Part shown: piece after piece, positions 9,516 through 18,828 of the stretch
How the letters are laid out: each line of letters opens with the position of its first letter
Position numbering within the stretch: the first letter of the stretch is position 1
Assembly: GCF_003337555.1 (NCBI RefSeq)
Contig: NZ_QPJK01000001.1
Coordinates: forward strand, 434,001-498,000
DNA from: Pseudorhodoferax soli
Lineage (GTDB): Bacteria > Pseudomonadota > Gammaproteobacteria > Burkholderiales > Burkholderiaceae_C
DNA length: 64,000 nt
Direction of reading: 5' to 3'
Notes under the pieces: generated by a model
Database searches by the model: none
The model's input: the letters and a program-made list of their open reading frames with translations, nothing else
What the model was told of the DNA's origin: nothing
Translations under genes and position numbers: made by a program

Positions 9516-11502
9516 GCCCGAGCGCCTCCAGCGCCTGCAGGAATTCAGCCTCGTCCTGCAGCTGACGCATCGGCGGCAACGCCGCCCGCAGTCGCTTGCC
9601 ATAGCCCATCTGCACCAGACGGGTATCCCCCACGACCAGCACGCCGCGGTCGCTCTCGCGGCGGATCAGCCGCCCGGCCCCCTGCTTGAGCGCCACTGCG
9701 GCTTCGGCCAGGAAATACTCCTTGAAGGCACTGCCGCCGGCCTGCTCGATCTGCTGGGCACGCGCTTCGACCAGCGGGTCGTTCGGCGGCGGAAACGGCA
9801 GTTTGTCGATGACCACCAGCTGCAGCGCATCGCCCGGTACATCCACGCCCTCCCAGAACGAGGCCGAGGCCACCAGCACACAGCCCGAGGCGCCGCCCTG
9901 CCCGCCCTCGCGGAAGCGGTCCAGGATGCGCTGGCGCGCCATCTGGCCCTGCACCAGCACCTCCAGCTGCCCTTGCAGTTGAGCCTGCAATGCCTGGCCG
10001 ATGTTGCGCAGCGCACGCAGCGTGGTGGTCAACACCAAGGTGCGCCCACCCAGCCGCCTGGCCGCGTCGGCAACCAGCGCGGCCACGGCGCCACCGTGCG
10101 CGGCATCGGCCGGCTTGGGCAAGTTGCGCGGCACGTACAGCGCAGCCTGGCGCGCGTAGTCGAACGGACTGTCCACCCGCAGGATCTCGGCCTGCTCCAG
10201 CCCACACGGTTCGGTGAACCAGTGCAGGCCCGGGTCGTCTCCCAGCGTGGCCGAGGTGAAGACATAAGCGCGGCCGGGCTGCTGCAACAGCTGCGCCTGC
10301 ACGGCGGAGCCGATGGAGAGCGGCGCCTCCACCAGCCGCAGCTGCAGGCCCACATCGACCCAGCGCACCACGCCGTCGGCACCCACCGCCGCGAACTGGG
10401 CCACGCGCTCGACCAGCGCAGCTGCGCGTGCGTGCAGACGCGCGAGGTCGGGCGACATGGCGGCCACACCCTCCAGCCAACCGCACAAGCGCTGCAGCGC
10501 CGCCGCCAGCGCCTGCAGGGTATCGGCCCATTCGTTCACGTCGAGCCCCTCGGGGGCCTGCCCGAGCCAGCGCAGGCGCGTGCCGGGCGCCGCCGGCCCG
10601 GCCAGCATGCGCAGATCGCGCGCGTTGCGCTCCACGGGCTCCAGTTCGGCCTGCCAGTCGACCAGGCCACCCGCCAGCGGCCGCACCGTGGCCAGGGCGT
10701 CGCGCACGAAATCCAGCAGCTGGCCCGTGCCCAGCTGTTGGCCGAGGAACTGCACACCGGTCTCGTTGAGTTGATGCGCCTCGTCGAAGATCGCCACGCG
10801 CACCGTGGGCAGCAGTTCGGCCATGCCCGACTCGCGCATCGCCATGTCGGCAAAGAAAAGGTGGTGATTGACCACCACCACGTCGGCCGCCATGGCCTCG
10901 CGCCGCGCGCGGTAAACATGGCAGGCCTGGAAATCGGGGCAGTCGCTGCCCAGGCAGTTCTCGCGCGTGGAACTGACCAGCGGGGTGACGGGCGAGCGCT
11001 CGTCCAGGCCAGCCAGCTCGGCCAGATCGCCCGTGCGCGTGGCCGTTGCCCAGTGCTGCACCGCCGTCAGCGTGCGCCAGGCCGCAGTCTCCTCACGGGC
11101 CAGTGTCTGGCCGGCCTGACGCATGCGGTGCAGGCACAGGTAGCTGCTGCGCCCCTTGAGCAAGGCCGCGCGCGGGGCCAGGCCCAGTGCATCGCGCAGG
11201 CGCGGCAGGTCGCGGCCGAACAGTTGGTCTTGCAAGGTCTTGGTGGCGGTGGAGACCAGCACGCGCTCGCCGCTGAGCAGCGCCGGCACAAGATAGGAAA
11301 AGGTCTTGCCGACACCGGTGCCGGCCTCCACGACCAGGGCACCGCCATCCGCGATGGTGCGGGCCACGGCCTCGGCCATGTCGATCTGGCCTTGGCGCGG
11401 CCGGTAATGGTCGGCGGCCTGCGCCAGCACGCCGCCTTCGGCGAAGGCCGCGCGCACCTGCTGCACCAGCGCCGGCACCGCGGCGCCAGCGTCTGCGTTC
11501 AC
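9478..11502 (-). CDS. DinG/YoaA-type ATP-dependent DNA helicase with Fe-S cluster
   Basis: XPD-like superfamily 2 helicase that unwinds 5'-tailed DNA and R-loops. Walker A (GTGVGKT) is at residues 61-67 and a DEAH box occurs in IFDEAHQLNE. Four cysteines of the [4Fe-4S] domain are present: one in SSYLCLHRM and three in ENCLGSDCPDFQACHVY. The C-terminal helicase motif LIRRESDRGVLVVGDTR is intact. I use the GTG start (674 residues) because it overlaps the stop of the upstream DUF465 gene (GTGA); the frame is open further up but encodes only basic low-complexity sequence. It could be called dinG or yoaA; the two are not separable here. Confidence 0.88.
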   Translation of the reverse strand: MNADAGAAVPALVQQVRAAFAEGGVLAQAADHYRPRQGQIDMAEAVARTIADGGALVVEAGTGVGKTFSYLVPALLSGERVLVSTATKTLQDQLFGRDLPRLRDALGLAPRAALLKGRSSYLCLHRMRQAGQTLAREETAAWRTLTAVQHWATATRTGDLAELAGLDERSPVTPLVSSTRENCLGSDCPDFQACHVYRARREAMAADVVVVNHHLFFADMAMRESGMAELLPTVRVAIFDEAHQLNETGVQFLGQQLGTGQLLDFVRDALATVRPLAGGLVDWQAELEPVERNARDLRMLAGPAAPGTRLRWLGQAPEGLDVNEWADTLQALAAALQRLCGWLEGVAAMSPDLARLHARAAALVERVAQFAAVGADGVVRWVDVGLQLRLVEAPLSIGSAVQAQLLQQPGRAYVFTSATLGDDPGLHWFTEPCGLEQAEILRVDSPFDYARQAALYVPRNLPKPADAAHGGAVAALVADAARRLGGRTLVLTTTLRALRNIGQALQAQLQGQLEVLVQGQMARQRILDRFREGGQGGASGCVLVASASFWEGVDVPGDALQLVVIDKLPFPPPNDPLVEARAQQIEQAGGSAFKEYFLAEAAVALKQGAGRLIRRESDRGVLVVGDTRLVQMGYGKRLRAALPPMRQLQDEAEFLQALEALGPTRPSTTDRLWA

Positions 11503-11702
11503 GCGGGCTCCTTGGGCTCGAGTTGCCACTCCAGCCGCGCGATGCGGTCGCGCAAGGCGAGGCGGCGCTTCTTCAGGCGCTGCACCAGCAACTCGTCGAC
11601 GGGTGTGGCGTGGACCATGCGGTCCACCAGGGCGTCGAGGTCGGCATGCTCGATGCGCAGCTCGATCAGCTGGCGTTCGGGAGAGTGGAGATTGGCAGAC
11701 AA
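11499..11702 (-). CDS. Small DUF465 (YdcH-like) coiled-coil protein
   Basis: A 67-residue protein with the DUF465 pattern: ERQLIELRIEHADLDALVDR, then a short break, then a charged helix LVQRLKKRRLALRDRIARLE. No ATG is available; the TTG start (LSANLHSPERQ) fits the family length. The function of the family is unknown; it is predicted to be a helical hairpin. The stop overlaps the dinG GTG start by four bases, so the two are co-transcribed. Confidence 0.7.
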   Translation of the reverse strand: MSANLHSPERQLIELRIEHADLDALVDRMVHATPVDELLVQRLKKRRLALRDRIARLEWQLEPKEPA

Positions 11703-11780
11703 GATGGGAGCCGGCGCGCACGGGACATGCGTCGGATCGTTTGATAATACGCGCTCGTTACAAGAAGCCCAGCACCCACG

Positions 11781-12554
11781 ATGCCCCAGCCGCCACCCCA
11801 AGGATTCCGGATCAGCGCCGCGACCGGCATCCACAAGGGCGATCGGCAGTACCAGCAGGATCAGGTGGCACTGCTGCAGCATCCGCGCATCAAGGGCTGC
11901 CTGCTCGGTGTGGTGGCCGATGGCATGGGAGGGCGCAGCGGCGGCCGCGAGGCCGCCGACCAGGTGCAGCTGACCGCGCGCCAGCTGTTCGAGCGCTTCG
12001 ACCCGGTCAGCGACGACAGCGCTGCACTGCTGCGCAGCGTGGTCGCGCAGGCGCACATGGTGATCAAGCTGACGGCCATCTCGGCTGAGCAGGAGCCGCA
12101 CAGCACGATCGCTGCCTTCCTGGTGCTGCCCCAGGGCGACTGCCAGTGGGCCCATGTCGGCGATTCGCGCATCTACCACTTCCACAAGGGCCGGCTGATC
12201 CACCGCACACGCGACCATTCGTATGTGCAGTCGCTGGTGGACCGCGGCGAGCTGAGCGAGGAGCAGGCGCGCGTCCATCCCGACTCCAACATCCTGGTCG
12301 GCTGCCTGGGCAGCGAGGCCGACCCGCCGTTGAACGAGCACCGCATCGGACAGCTCGCGCCCGGCGACGTGCTGCTGGCGTGCAGCGATGGCTTGTGGCA
12401 CTACTTCAACGACGCCGAGCTCGGTCTCCTGCTGGCGGCGGTCTCGCCGCGCGATGCCGCCGAACTGCTGGTGGACAAGGCCCGCTCGCGTGCGCGTGGC
12501 GGCGGCGACAACCTTTCCCTGGTGGTGGTCGGCATCTCGCCGCTCGAAGACTGA
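11781..12554 (+). CDS. PP2C-family serine/threonine protein phosphatase
   Basis: Predicted Mn/Mg-dependent protein phosphatase of the PPM/PP2C (Stp1) class, cytosolic, 257 residues. Metal-binding motifs are visible: GDRQYQQDQ near the N-terminus, VVADGMGG around residue 45, WAHVGDSRIYHFHKGRL in the middle, and GDVLLACSDGLWHYFND toward the end with a final GGDNLSLVVV. A GATAAT box preceded by TTT lies about 40 bp upstream. The next gene, a GGDEF/EAL protein, starts 5 nt after the stop, suggesting one operon. No partner kinase gene is in the window. Confidence 0.88.
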   Translation: MPQPPPQGFRISAATGIHKGDRQYQQDQVALLQHPRIKGCLLGVVADGMGGRSGGREAADQVQLTARQLFERFDPVSDDSAALLRSVVAQAHMVIKLTAISAEQEPHSTIAAFLVLPQGDCQWAHVGDSRIYHFHKGRLIHRTRDHSYVQSLVDRGELSEEQARVHPDSNILVGCLGSEADPPLNEHRIGQLAPGDVLLACSDGLWHYFNDAELGLLLAAVSPRDAAELLVDKARSRARGGGDNLSLVVVGISPLED

Positions 12555-12559
12555 TCCCC

Positions 12560-14335
12560 ATGGCCGGCCCACTGCTCGCGTTACAGGACTCTCCTTCGCT
12601 TTCCACGCCATCCGACGGGCTGCGCACGGTGTTGGACACCCTGCCCGCCGGCGTGGCTTGGCTGCGTGAGCTGCGCATCCAGTACTGCAATGCGCCGTTT
12701 GCCGCCATGCTGGGGTATGCCGCGCAGGACCTCGTGGGGCGGTCGTCGCGCGCCTGGCATGCGGACGATGCGCAGTGGGCCGAGGTGGAGCGCCGTTGTG
12801 CCGCCGCGCTGAAGTCCGGCCAGGTGTTCGACGCGGATCTGACGCTGCAGCGCCAGGACGGCAGCGCACTGCGCTGCCATGCGCGCGTGCAGGCGCAGAA
12901 CGCCGGCCGGCCGGAAGCCGGCATGGTCTGGCTGCTGACGGATGTGGGACTGGCCCCGGACCCGGCGGACGCGTTGCAACGCCAGGTGCTGCTGCTGCAA
13001 CAGCAGGTCGCGCAGTACGCAGAAAGCGCTTCGCGCGCCTGGCGCCAAGCCGACATCGACGAGCTGACCAGCCTGCCCAACCGCACGCTGCTGGCGCGCG
13101 ATGCCACGCAGGCGATCGCGCAGGCGCATGCAGGCAGCAAGCCGCTGGCCATGCTGTACCTGGACCTGGACCGCTTCAAGTACGTCAACGATTCATTGGG
13201 GCACCGCATTGGCGACCAGTTGCTGGCCGCGCTGGCGAAGCGCCTGCGTTCGGCCGTGCGTGAACGCGACCTCGTCGCCCGCCTGGGCGGCGACGAGTTC
13301 ATGCTCGTGCTGCCCGATACCGATGTGCATGGCGCGGCGCACGTGGCCGACAAGCTCATGGCGAGCACCGAGCCCGTCTACGACATCGCGCAGCGCGAGC
13401 TGAGCATCTCTTCCTCCATCGGCATCGCGATGTACCCGCAGGACGGCGAGGACTTCGACACGCTCACACAGCGCGCCGACGCCGCTGTGCACCAGGCCAA
13501 GCGCAACGGCGGCAGCGCCTACCGCTTCTTCACGCCGGCCATGCAGAGCGAGGCGGCGCGCGCTCTGGCAATGGAGAACGCGCTACGCCGCGCACTGGAA
13601 CGCCAGCAGTTCACACTGGCCTTTCAGCCCATGGTGGACCTGCGCAGCGGCCACGTGAGCGGTGTCGAGGCGCTGCTGCGCTGGCGCCACCCGGAACTGG
13701 GCAATGTCTCCCCGGCCGAGTTCATTCCACTGGCCGAAGCCTGTGGCCTCATCGACACGCTCGGCGAGTGGGCGCTGCGCAACGCCGCCTTCCAGCTCAA
13801 GGCCTGGCGCGACCGCGGCCTGCCCGGCCTGACCATGGCCGTCAACCTGTCGGCCATGCAGTTGCAGCAGACCCAGCTGCCCGCGCTGATCGACGACGTT
13901 CTGCGCGAGGCAGGCCTCGTACCGTCCGACCTGGAGCTGGAGCTGACGGAAGGCGCCGCCATGCAAGACCCGCAACATGCCATCGCCGTGTTGCAGGCGC
14001 TGCACGAGCGCGGCCTGCGCGTGTCGATCGACGATTTCGGCACCGGCCATTCATCGCTGAGCTACCTCAAGCGCTTTCGCGCCTACAAGCTCAAGATCGA
14101 CCAGTCCTTCGTGCGCGACATCAGCGTCGACGCGGACGACCGCGCCATCGTCGCCGCCATCATCCACATGGCCAGCAGCCTGGGCCTGCAGACCATCGCA
14201 GAAGGTGTGGAGACGGAGGCGCAGCTGCGCTTCCTGCGCCAGCAAGGCTGCGACGAAGCCCAGGGCTACCTGTTCAGCCGGCCGTTGTCGGCCACCCAGC
14301 TCGAAGCCTTCGTGCGCGACCTGCAGCAGCCCTGA
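12560..14335 (+). CDS. PAS-GGDEF-EAL cyclic-di-GMP synthase/phosphodiesterase
   Basis: Bifunctional c-di-GMP turnover protein of 591 residues without membrane spans. A PAS-like sensor (about residues 15-130, TLPAGVAWLRELRIQYCNAPFAA) is followed by a GGDEF domain with the active site ARLGGDEF and an intact inhibitory site RxxD (RERD) five residues before it. The EAL domain retains all recognised catalytic residues: VEALLRW, AVNLSAMQ, LELTEG, DDFGTGHSSLSYL, LKIDQSFV, IAEGVETE and QGYLFSRP. Both activities therefore look possible. It follows a PP2C phosphatase after 5 nt and probably shares its transcript. Confidence 0.93.
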   Translation: MAGPLLALQDSPSLSTPSDGLRTVLDTLPAGVAWLRELRIQYCNAPFAAMLGYAAQDLVGRSSRAWHADDAQWAEVERRCAAALKSGQVFDADLTLQRQDGSALRCHARVQAQNAGRPEAGMVWLLTDVGLAPDPADALQRQVLLLQQQVAQYAESASRAWRQADIDELTSLPNRTLLARDATQAIAQAHAGSKPLAMLYLDLDRFKYVNDSLGHRIGDQLLAALAKRLRSAVRERDLVARLGGDEFMLVLPDTDVHGAAHVADKLMASTEPVYDIAQRELSISSSIGIAMYPQDGEDFDTLTQRADAAVHQAKRNGGSAYRFFTPAMQSEAARALAMENALRRALERQQFTLAFQPMVDLRSGHVSGVEALLRWRHPELGNVSPAEFIPLAEACGLIDTLGEWALRNAAFQLKAWRDRGLPGLTMAVNLSAMQLQQTQLPALIDDVLREAGLVPSDLELELTEGAAMQDPQHAIAVLQALHERGLRVSIDDFGTGHSSLSYLKRFRAYKLKIDQSFVRDISVDADDRAIVAAIIHMASSLGLQTIAEGVETEAQLRFLRQQGCDEAQGYLFSRPLSATQLEAFVRDLQQP

Positions 14336-14360
14336 TTCCGCAAGCCCTCTCGCGACACAA

Positions 14361-14397
14361 AGAAAAAAGCCTCGTCGATCAGTGATCGACGAGGCTT
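14361..14397 (-). terminator. Intrinsic terminator after tRNA-Val
   Basis: A nearly perfect inverted repeat (arms 14367-14381 and 14383-14397, AAGCCTCGTCGATCA and its complement) is followed on the minus strand by a TTTTTT run. It sits directly downstream of tRNA-Val, and may also stop plus-strand transcription coming from the GGDEF/EAL gene. Confidence 0.85.
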
Positions 14398-14403
14398 CTG
14401 TCT

Positions 14404-14478
14404 TGGTGGGCGGTGCAGGCTTCGAACCTGCGACCCCTGCCGTGTGAAGGCAGTGCTCTACCCCTGAGCTAACCGCCC
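14404..14478 (-). tRNA. tRNA-Val (anticodon CAC)
   Basis: A full cloverleaf can be drawn: acceptor GGGCGGT/ACCGCCC, D arm GCTC..GAGC, anticodon arm CTGCC-TTCACAC-GGCAG giving anticodon CAC (reads GUG), T arm GCAGG-TTCGAAG-CCTGC, discriminator A and an encoded CCA. It starts 26 nt downstream of the dnaQ stop on the same strand. A CATAAT box overlaps the dnaQ stop region and may serve as its own -10. Confidence 0.95.
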
Positions 14479-14504
14479 TGAATCTTGTTCAGGAAAGCCT
14501 GTCA

Positions 14505-15224
14505 TTATGCCATAGTTTTTTCGGCCATCCGCCAAATTGTTTTTCCACCGGTCGACTTGTCGAGTTGGGCGAGCACGGCCTCGTGCGCAGCGACCTCTTC
14601 CTCGCTTGCGACCAGGATGGGCAGCACGATGCTGGACAGGTCGATGCGGGGCACCTCGCGGGTGGTGACGGTCTCGTCCTCGGTCTCGACTTCGATCAAC
14701 AGCGCGTCCTGCCCACGCGTCATGTTGATGTAGACGTCGGCCAGCAGTTCGGCATCGAGCAAGGCGCCATGCAAGGTGCGACCCGAGTTGTCGACCTCCA
14801 GGCGGCCGCACAACGCGTCGAGCGAGTTGCGCTTGCCCGGGAACATCTCCTTGGCCATCACCAGCGAATCGACCACGTTGTCGACGACGCCCGAGATCGG
14901 GCCACGGCCGAGCAACTCGAGTTCCTTGTTCAGGAAGCCCACGTCGAACGGCGCGTTGTGGATGATGATCTCGGCGCCCCGCAGGTAGTCCAGCAGCTCG
15001 TCGGCGACCTGTGCGAACTTCGGCTTGTCGCGCAGGAACTCGTTGCTGATGCCGTGGACCTTGAGCGCGTCCTCGTGGCTGTCGCGCTCGGGGTTCAGGT
15101 AGAAGTGCTTGTTGTTGCCTGTGAGCTTGCGGTTGAGCAGCTCCACGCAACCGATCTCGATGATGCGGTCGCCGGTGGCGGCCGACAGGCCCGTGGTCTC
15201 GGTGTCGAGGACGATCTGGCGCAT
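14505..15224 (-). CDS. dnaQ: DNA polymerase III epsilon subunit (3'-5' proofreading exonuclease)
   Basis: Proofreading subunit of the replicative polymerase, 239 residues. The three exonuclease motifs are intact: ExoI DTETTG (D7, E9), ExoII HNAPFDVGFLN, and ExoIII HGALLDAELLADVY. The C-terminal tail, which would contact the alpha subunit, is less conserved. The ATG overlaps the stop codon of fdx (TGATG), so it is the last protein gene of the hscBA-fdx transcript, an arrangement common in Comamonadaceae. rnhA, the usual neighbour of dnaQ in enterics, is absent here. Confidence 0.95.
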   Translation of the reverse strand: MRQIVLDTETTGLSAATGDRIIEIGCVELLNRKLTGNNKHFYLNPERDSHEDALKVHGISNEFLRDKPKFAQVADELLDYLRGAEIIIHNAPFDVGFLNKELELLGRGPISGVVDNVVDSLVMAKEMFPGKRNSLDALCGRLEVDNSGRTLHGALLDAELLADVYINMTRGQDALLIEVETEDETVTTREVPRIDLSSIVLPILVASEEEVAAHEAVLAQLDKSTGGKTIWRMAEKTMA

Positions 15225-15562
15225 CAGTGGTTCTCGCGCGCGTGGTTGATCGTGTACTTGGGGATCTCGACCGTCAGGTCGTCCTTGCCGAGCATGACCT
15301 GGCAGGACAGGCGCGACTGCGGCTCCAGGCCCCACGCCTTGTCCAGCAGGTCTTCTTCTTCTTCCTGAGGCTCCTCGAGCGTGTTGAAACCCTGGCGCAC
15401 GATCACGTGGCAGGTGGTGCAGGCGCAACTCATGTCGCAGGCGTGCTCGATGGCGATGCCGTTGTCCAGCAAGGCCTCGCAGACGCTGGTGCCGGGCGCG
15501 GCACGCAGTTCCGCGCCGGCGGGACAGAATTCGGGATGGGGAAGGACCTTGATGACGGGCAT
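15224..15562 (-). CDS. fdx: ISC-type [2Fe-2S] ferredoxin
   Basis: Electron carrier for iron-sulfur cluster assembly, 112 residues. The adrenodoxin-type cysteine pattern C-x5-C-x2-C plus a distal Cys is present (HACDMSCACTTCHVIV, then RLSCQVM). The segment EEPQEEEEDLLDKAWGLEP is the acidic region typical of the Isc ferredoxin that docks with IscS. It follows hscA after 5 nt and overlaps dnaQ by one base. Confidence 0.95.
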   Translation of the reverse strand: MPVIKVLPHPEFCPAGAELRAAPGTSVCEALLDNGIAIEHACDMSCACTTCHVIVRQGFNTLEEPQEEEEDLLDKAWGLEPQSRLSCQVMLGKDDLTVEIPKYTINHARENH

Positions 15563-15567
15563 GGGGA

Positions 15568-17439
15568 TCAGACGGACTCGATGTTCTTACCGGACAGGGC
15601 GTTGCGGATGCCAGCGTTCATGCGCAGGGCGGCGAAAGCCTCCGTGCCCTTGGCCAGGCCCTCGGTGGCGGCGGTCATGGCCTGCACCTGGTCGGCCGCA
15701 CGCGCATCTTGCGCCGCAGCGACCAGGGCGTCGATGGCGGCGCGCTCGGGTGCCGGCAGCAGATCGCCATCGGCCTCCAGGGCGCTGCGCGTGGCCAGCA
15801 GCATGCGGTCGAGCTCGACACGGGCTTCGACCAACGCGCGGGCCTGCATGTCCTGGCCGGCGGTGCTGAAGCTGTCCTGCAGCATGCGCGCAATCTCGTC
15901 GTCGCTGAGGCCGTAGGACGGCTTCACATCGACGCTGGCTTCCACACCGCTGCCCTGCTCGCGCGCGCTGACCGTCAGCAGCCCATCGGCATCGACCGTG
16001 AAGGTGACGCGGATGCGCGCCGCGCCGGCCGCCATCGGCGGGATGCCACGCAAGACGAAGCGCGCCAGGCTGCGGCAGTCGGCCACGAGGTCGCGCTCAC
16101 CCTGCACCACGTGCAGCGCCAGCGCGGTCTGGCCGTCCTGGTAGGTTGTGAAGTCTTGCGCCATCGCGGTCGGGATGGTCTGGTTGCGCGGCACGATGCG
16201 CTCGACCAAGCCACCCATGGTCTCGATGCCGAGCGACAGCGGGATCACATCGAGCAGCAGCAGGTCGGCCGCGCCGCTGTTGCCGGCCAGTTGGTCGGCC
16301 TGGATGGCAGCGCCGAGCGCGACGACCTCGTCGGGGTTCAGGTTGGTCAGCGGCGGCTTGCCGAAGAAGGCCTCGACCGCGCTGCGCACCTGCGGCATGC
16401 GCGTGGCACCACCGACCAGCACCGTGCCCTGCACCTCGGCCGGGCTCAGCTTGGCGTCCCGCAGCGCCTTGCGCACAGAGACGACGGTGCGGGCCGTCAA
16501 GGCGGCCGTGCTGGCCTCGAAGTCGGCACGGGTCACTTCCACGGCCAGCTCACGCCCGCCCAGCTGCACGCGCAGCGTGGTGCGATCCTGGTCCGTCAGC
16601 TGTTCCTTGGCGGCGCGCGCAGCCCGGCGCAAAGCGACCTGCTGCTGCGCGCCCTCGGCCCGCACGCCGCTGGCCTGCTGCGCCCAATCGGCCAGCGCGT
16701 GGTCGTAATCGTCGCCGCCAAGTGCGGAATCGCCACCGGCCGCAATGACCTCGAACACGCCGCGCGACAGGCGCAGGATGGAGATGTCGAAGGTGCCGCC
16801 GCCCAGGTCGTAGACCGCATAGACGCCCTCGGCCGCGTTGTCCAGGCCGTAGGCGATGGCGGCCGCGGTCGGCTCGTTGATGAGGCGCAGCACATGGACG
16901 CCCGCCAGCTGGGCTGCATCCTTGGTGGCCTGGCGCTGGGCATCGTCGAAGTAGGCCGGCACCGTGATCACCGCGCCGTGCAGATCGTCGTTGAAACTGT
17001 CTTCGGCCCGAAACCGCAGCGTGGCCAGGATCTCGGCACTGACTTCCACCGGTGTCTTGGGGCCGGCCGCGGTCTCGATGCGCAACATGCCCGCACCTTC
17101 GCCGGCAGCGAAGCGGTACGGCAAGCCTGCAGCGGCAACATCGGCCGCGCCGCGGCCCATGAGCCGCTTGACCGAGGCGATGGTGTTCTCTGCGTCGGTG
17201 GTCTGCGCGGCCAATGCCTCGTGGCCGATCTGGCGGCCCGAGCCACCGGCCGCGGCGGCGAGATAGCGCACGACCGACGGCAGGATCACACGGCCCTGCT
17301 CGTCGGGCAGGCACTCGGCCACGCCGTTGCGCACGGCCGCCACGAGCGAATGCGTGGTGCCCAGGTCGATGCCGACGGCGATGCGGCGCTGGTGGGGATC
17401 GGGCGAAAAGCCGGGTTCGGAAATCTGTAGAAGCGCCAT
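15568..17439 (-). CDS. hscA: Fe-S cluster assembly chaperone HscA (Hsp70 family)
   Basis: Specialised Hsp70 that, with HscB, releases the cluster from the IscU scaffold. The ATPase domain begins [17 protein letters not shown] and contains [14 protein letters not shown] and [15 protein letters not shown]; the substrate domain follows from about residue 390. At 623 residues it matches HscA and is slightly shorter than DnaK, and it lacks DnaK's acidic tail. I use the ATG giving [11 protein letters not shown], 4 nt after hscB; a longer frame would overlap hscB. Confidence 0.96.
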   Translation of the reverse strand: MALLQISEPGFSPDPHQRRIAVGIDLGTTHSLVAAVRNGVAECLPDEQGRVILPSVVRYLAAAAGGSGRQIGHEALAAQTTDAENTIASVKRLMGRGAADVAAAGLPYRFAAGEGAGMLRIETAAGPKTPVEVSAEILATLRFRAEDSFNDDLHGAVITVPAYFDDAQRQATKDAAQLAGVHVLRLINEPTAAAIAYGLDNAAEGVYAVYDLGGGTFDISILRLSRGVFEVIAAGGDSALGGDDYDHALADWAQQASGVRAEGAQQQVALRRAARAAKEQLTDQDRTTLRVQLGGRELAVEVTRADFEASTAALTARTVVSVRKALRDAKLSPAEVQGTVLVGGATRMPQVRSAVEAFFGKPPLTNLNPDEVVALGAAIQADQLAGNSGAADLLLLDVIPLSLGIETMGGLVERIVPRNQTIPTAMAQDFTTYQDGQTALALHVVQGERDLVADCRSLARFVLRGIPPMAAGAARIRVTFTVDADGLLTVSAREQGSGVEASVDVKPSYGLSDDEIARMLQDSFSTAGQDMQARALVEARVELDRMLLATRSALEADGDLLPAPERAAIDALVAAAQDARAADQVQAMTAATEGLAKGTEAFAALRMNAGIRNALSGKNIESV

Positions 17440-17443
17440 GGTT

Positions 17444-17989
17444 TCATTGTCCCCCGGAAGCAGCGCCCCCTTCGGTTGCACTGGCATCGCGCTTGTCGTC
17501 CACGCCGGCCTGCAGGCGCTCGACGAACATCAGCGCCCGGACCTCGGCCGCGGCCGCGGCGAAGTCGCCCGCCTCGTCCAGCAACTGCGCGCAGCGGGCG
17601 AGCCCCTGGGCATGCGTGGCGGCCAGTTCCCGGTCCAGCGCGTCGAAGTCCTGCGCACTGCGCGCGTCGTCCAACTGCTCGTGCCATTCCATCTGCTGCA
17701 CCAGGAAGGCTGGCGGCATCTTGGTGTTGCCATGCACGTCGACGGGCGCGCCGTTCAGTTCGCACAGGTAGGCCGCGCGCCGCAGCGGATCACGCAGGCG
17801 CTGCCAAGCTTCGTTGATGCGCACCGACCACTGCATGGCGACGCGTTGCGCCGCCGCGCCATGGGCGCTGAATCGGTCGGGATGGGCTTCGCGCTGCAAC
17901 GCCTTCCAGCGCTGCTGCAGGGCATCGAGGTCCTGCGCAAAACGGGGCGGCACATCGAACAGTTCGAAATCGGTGGACTGCAGGTTCAT
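17444..17989 (-). CDS. hscB: Fe-S assembly co-chaperone HscB (J-domain protein)
   Basis: J-domain partner that delivers IscU to HscA. The 181-residue protein has the HPD motif ([13 protein letters not shown]) in an N-terminal J domain (about residues 5-75) and a C-terminal three-helix bundle. The ATG giving [14 protein letters not shown] matches the usual N-terminus. It is separated from iscA by 85 bp that contain a strong intrinsic terminator, so it may be expressed at a lower level than iscRSUA or from its own promoter. Confidence 0.94.
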   Translation of the reverse strand: MNLQSTDFELFDVPPRFAQDLDALQQRWKALQREAHPDRFSAHGAAAQRVAMQWSVRINEAWQRLRDPLRRAAYLCELNGAPVDVHGNTKMPPAFLVQQMEWHEQLDDARSAQDFDALDRELAATHAQGLARCAQLLDEAGDFAAAAAEVRALMFVERLQAGVDDKRDASATEGGAASGGQ

Positions 17990-18019
17990 GGTCACTGTGC
18001 ACGCAGGTGGCGCACCCAA

Positions 18020-18055
18020 GAAAAAACCGCCATCACGCAGTGCGCCATGGCGGTT
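18020..18055 (-). terminator. Intrinsic terminator between iscA and hscB
   Basis: On the minus strand, arms AACCGCCA (18055-18048) and TGGCGGTT (18032-18025) flank a 15-nt loop and run directly into six T residues. It lies 20 nt after the iscA stop and 30 nt before the hscB ATG, so it would reduce read-through from iscRSUA into hscBA-fdx. Confidence 0.8.
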
Positions 18056-18074
18056 GCCGGGATGGAGCGCAGGG

Positions 18075-18398
18075 TCAGACGCGGAAGCTCTCGCCGCAAC
18101 CGCACTTGTCGCGCTCGTTCGGGTTCTCGAAGCGAAAGCCTTCGTTCAGGCCTTCACGCACGAAGTCGAGCTTGGTGCCATCCAGGTAGGCCAGGCTCTT
18201 CGGATCGATCAGCACCTTGATGCCGTGCTCCTCGAACACCAGGTCTTCGGGCGCGGCCTCGTCGACGTACTCGAGCTTGTAAGCCAGGCCTGAACAGCCG
18301 GTGGTCTTGACACCCAGGCGCACGCCGACGCCCTTGCCGCGCTTGGACAGGTAACGGTTGACATGGCGGGCAGCCGCCTCGGTCAAGGTCACTGCCAT
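18075..18398 (-). CDS. iscA: A-type iron-sulfur carrier protein IscA
   Basis: Carries iron or Fe-S clusters from the IscU scaffold to client proteins. The 107-residue protein has the three A-type cysteines: C35 in [13 protein letters not shown] and C99/C101 in DKCGCGES. It starts one base after the iscU stop. A homologue such as ErpA would look similar, but the isc location decides for IscA. Confidence 0.95.
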   Translation of the reverse strand: MAVTLTEAAARHVNRYLSKRGKGVGVRLGVKTTGCSGLAYKLEYVDEAAPEDLVFEEHGIKVLIDPKSLAYLDGTKLDFVREGLNEGFRFENPNERDKCGCGESFRV

Positions 18399-18399
18399 C

Positions 18400-18801
18400 T
18401 CAGTGCACCGTCGCGTCGCCCGTCCGCTTCTTGCGGTAGTCGTCCACCGCCGCCTTGATGGCGTCTTCGGCCAGGATGGAGCAATGGATCTTGACCGGCG
18501 GCAGCGCGAGCTCTTCGGCGATCTGGCTGTTCTTGAGCGCAGCGGCCTCGTCCAGCGTCTTGCCCTTGACCCACTCGGTCACGAGCGAGGACGAGGCGAT
18601 GGCCGAACCGCAGCCATAGGTCTTGAAACGCGCATCCTCGATCACACCGGTCTGCGGGTTGACCTTGATCTGCAGCTTCATCACGTCGCCACAGGCCGGC
18701 GCCCCGACCATGCCGGTGCCGATGGAATCGTCGCCCTTGTCGAAGGAGCCGACGTTGCGCGGGTTCTCGTAGTGGTCTACGACCTTGTCCGAATAAGCCA
18801 T
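18400..18801 (-). CDS. iscU: Iron-sulfur cluster scaffold protein IscU
   Basis: Scaffold on which IscS-derived sulfur and iron are assembled. The 133-residue protein has conserved cysteines near residues 37 (GAPACGDVM), 64 ([11 protein letters not shown]) and 107 ([11 protein letters not shown]), plus the HscA recognition motif LPPVK just before the last. It lies 27 nt downstream of iscS. Confidence 0.97.
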   Translation of the reverse strand: MAYSDKVVDHYENPRNVGSFDKGDDSIGTGMVGAPACGDVMKLQIKVNPQTGVIEDARFKTYGCGSAIASSSLVTEWVKGKTLDEAAALKNSQIAEELALPPVKIHCSILAEDAIKAAVDDYRKKRTGDATVH

Positions 18802-18828
18802 GGTTCTCTCACTCTGTGTGTTGTGTGT

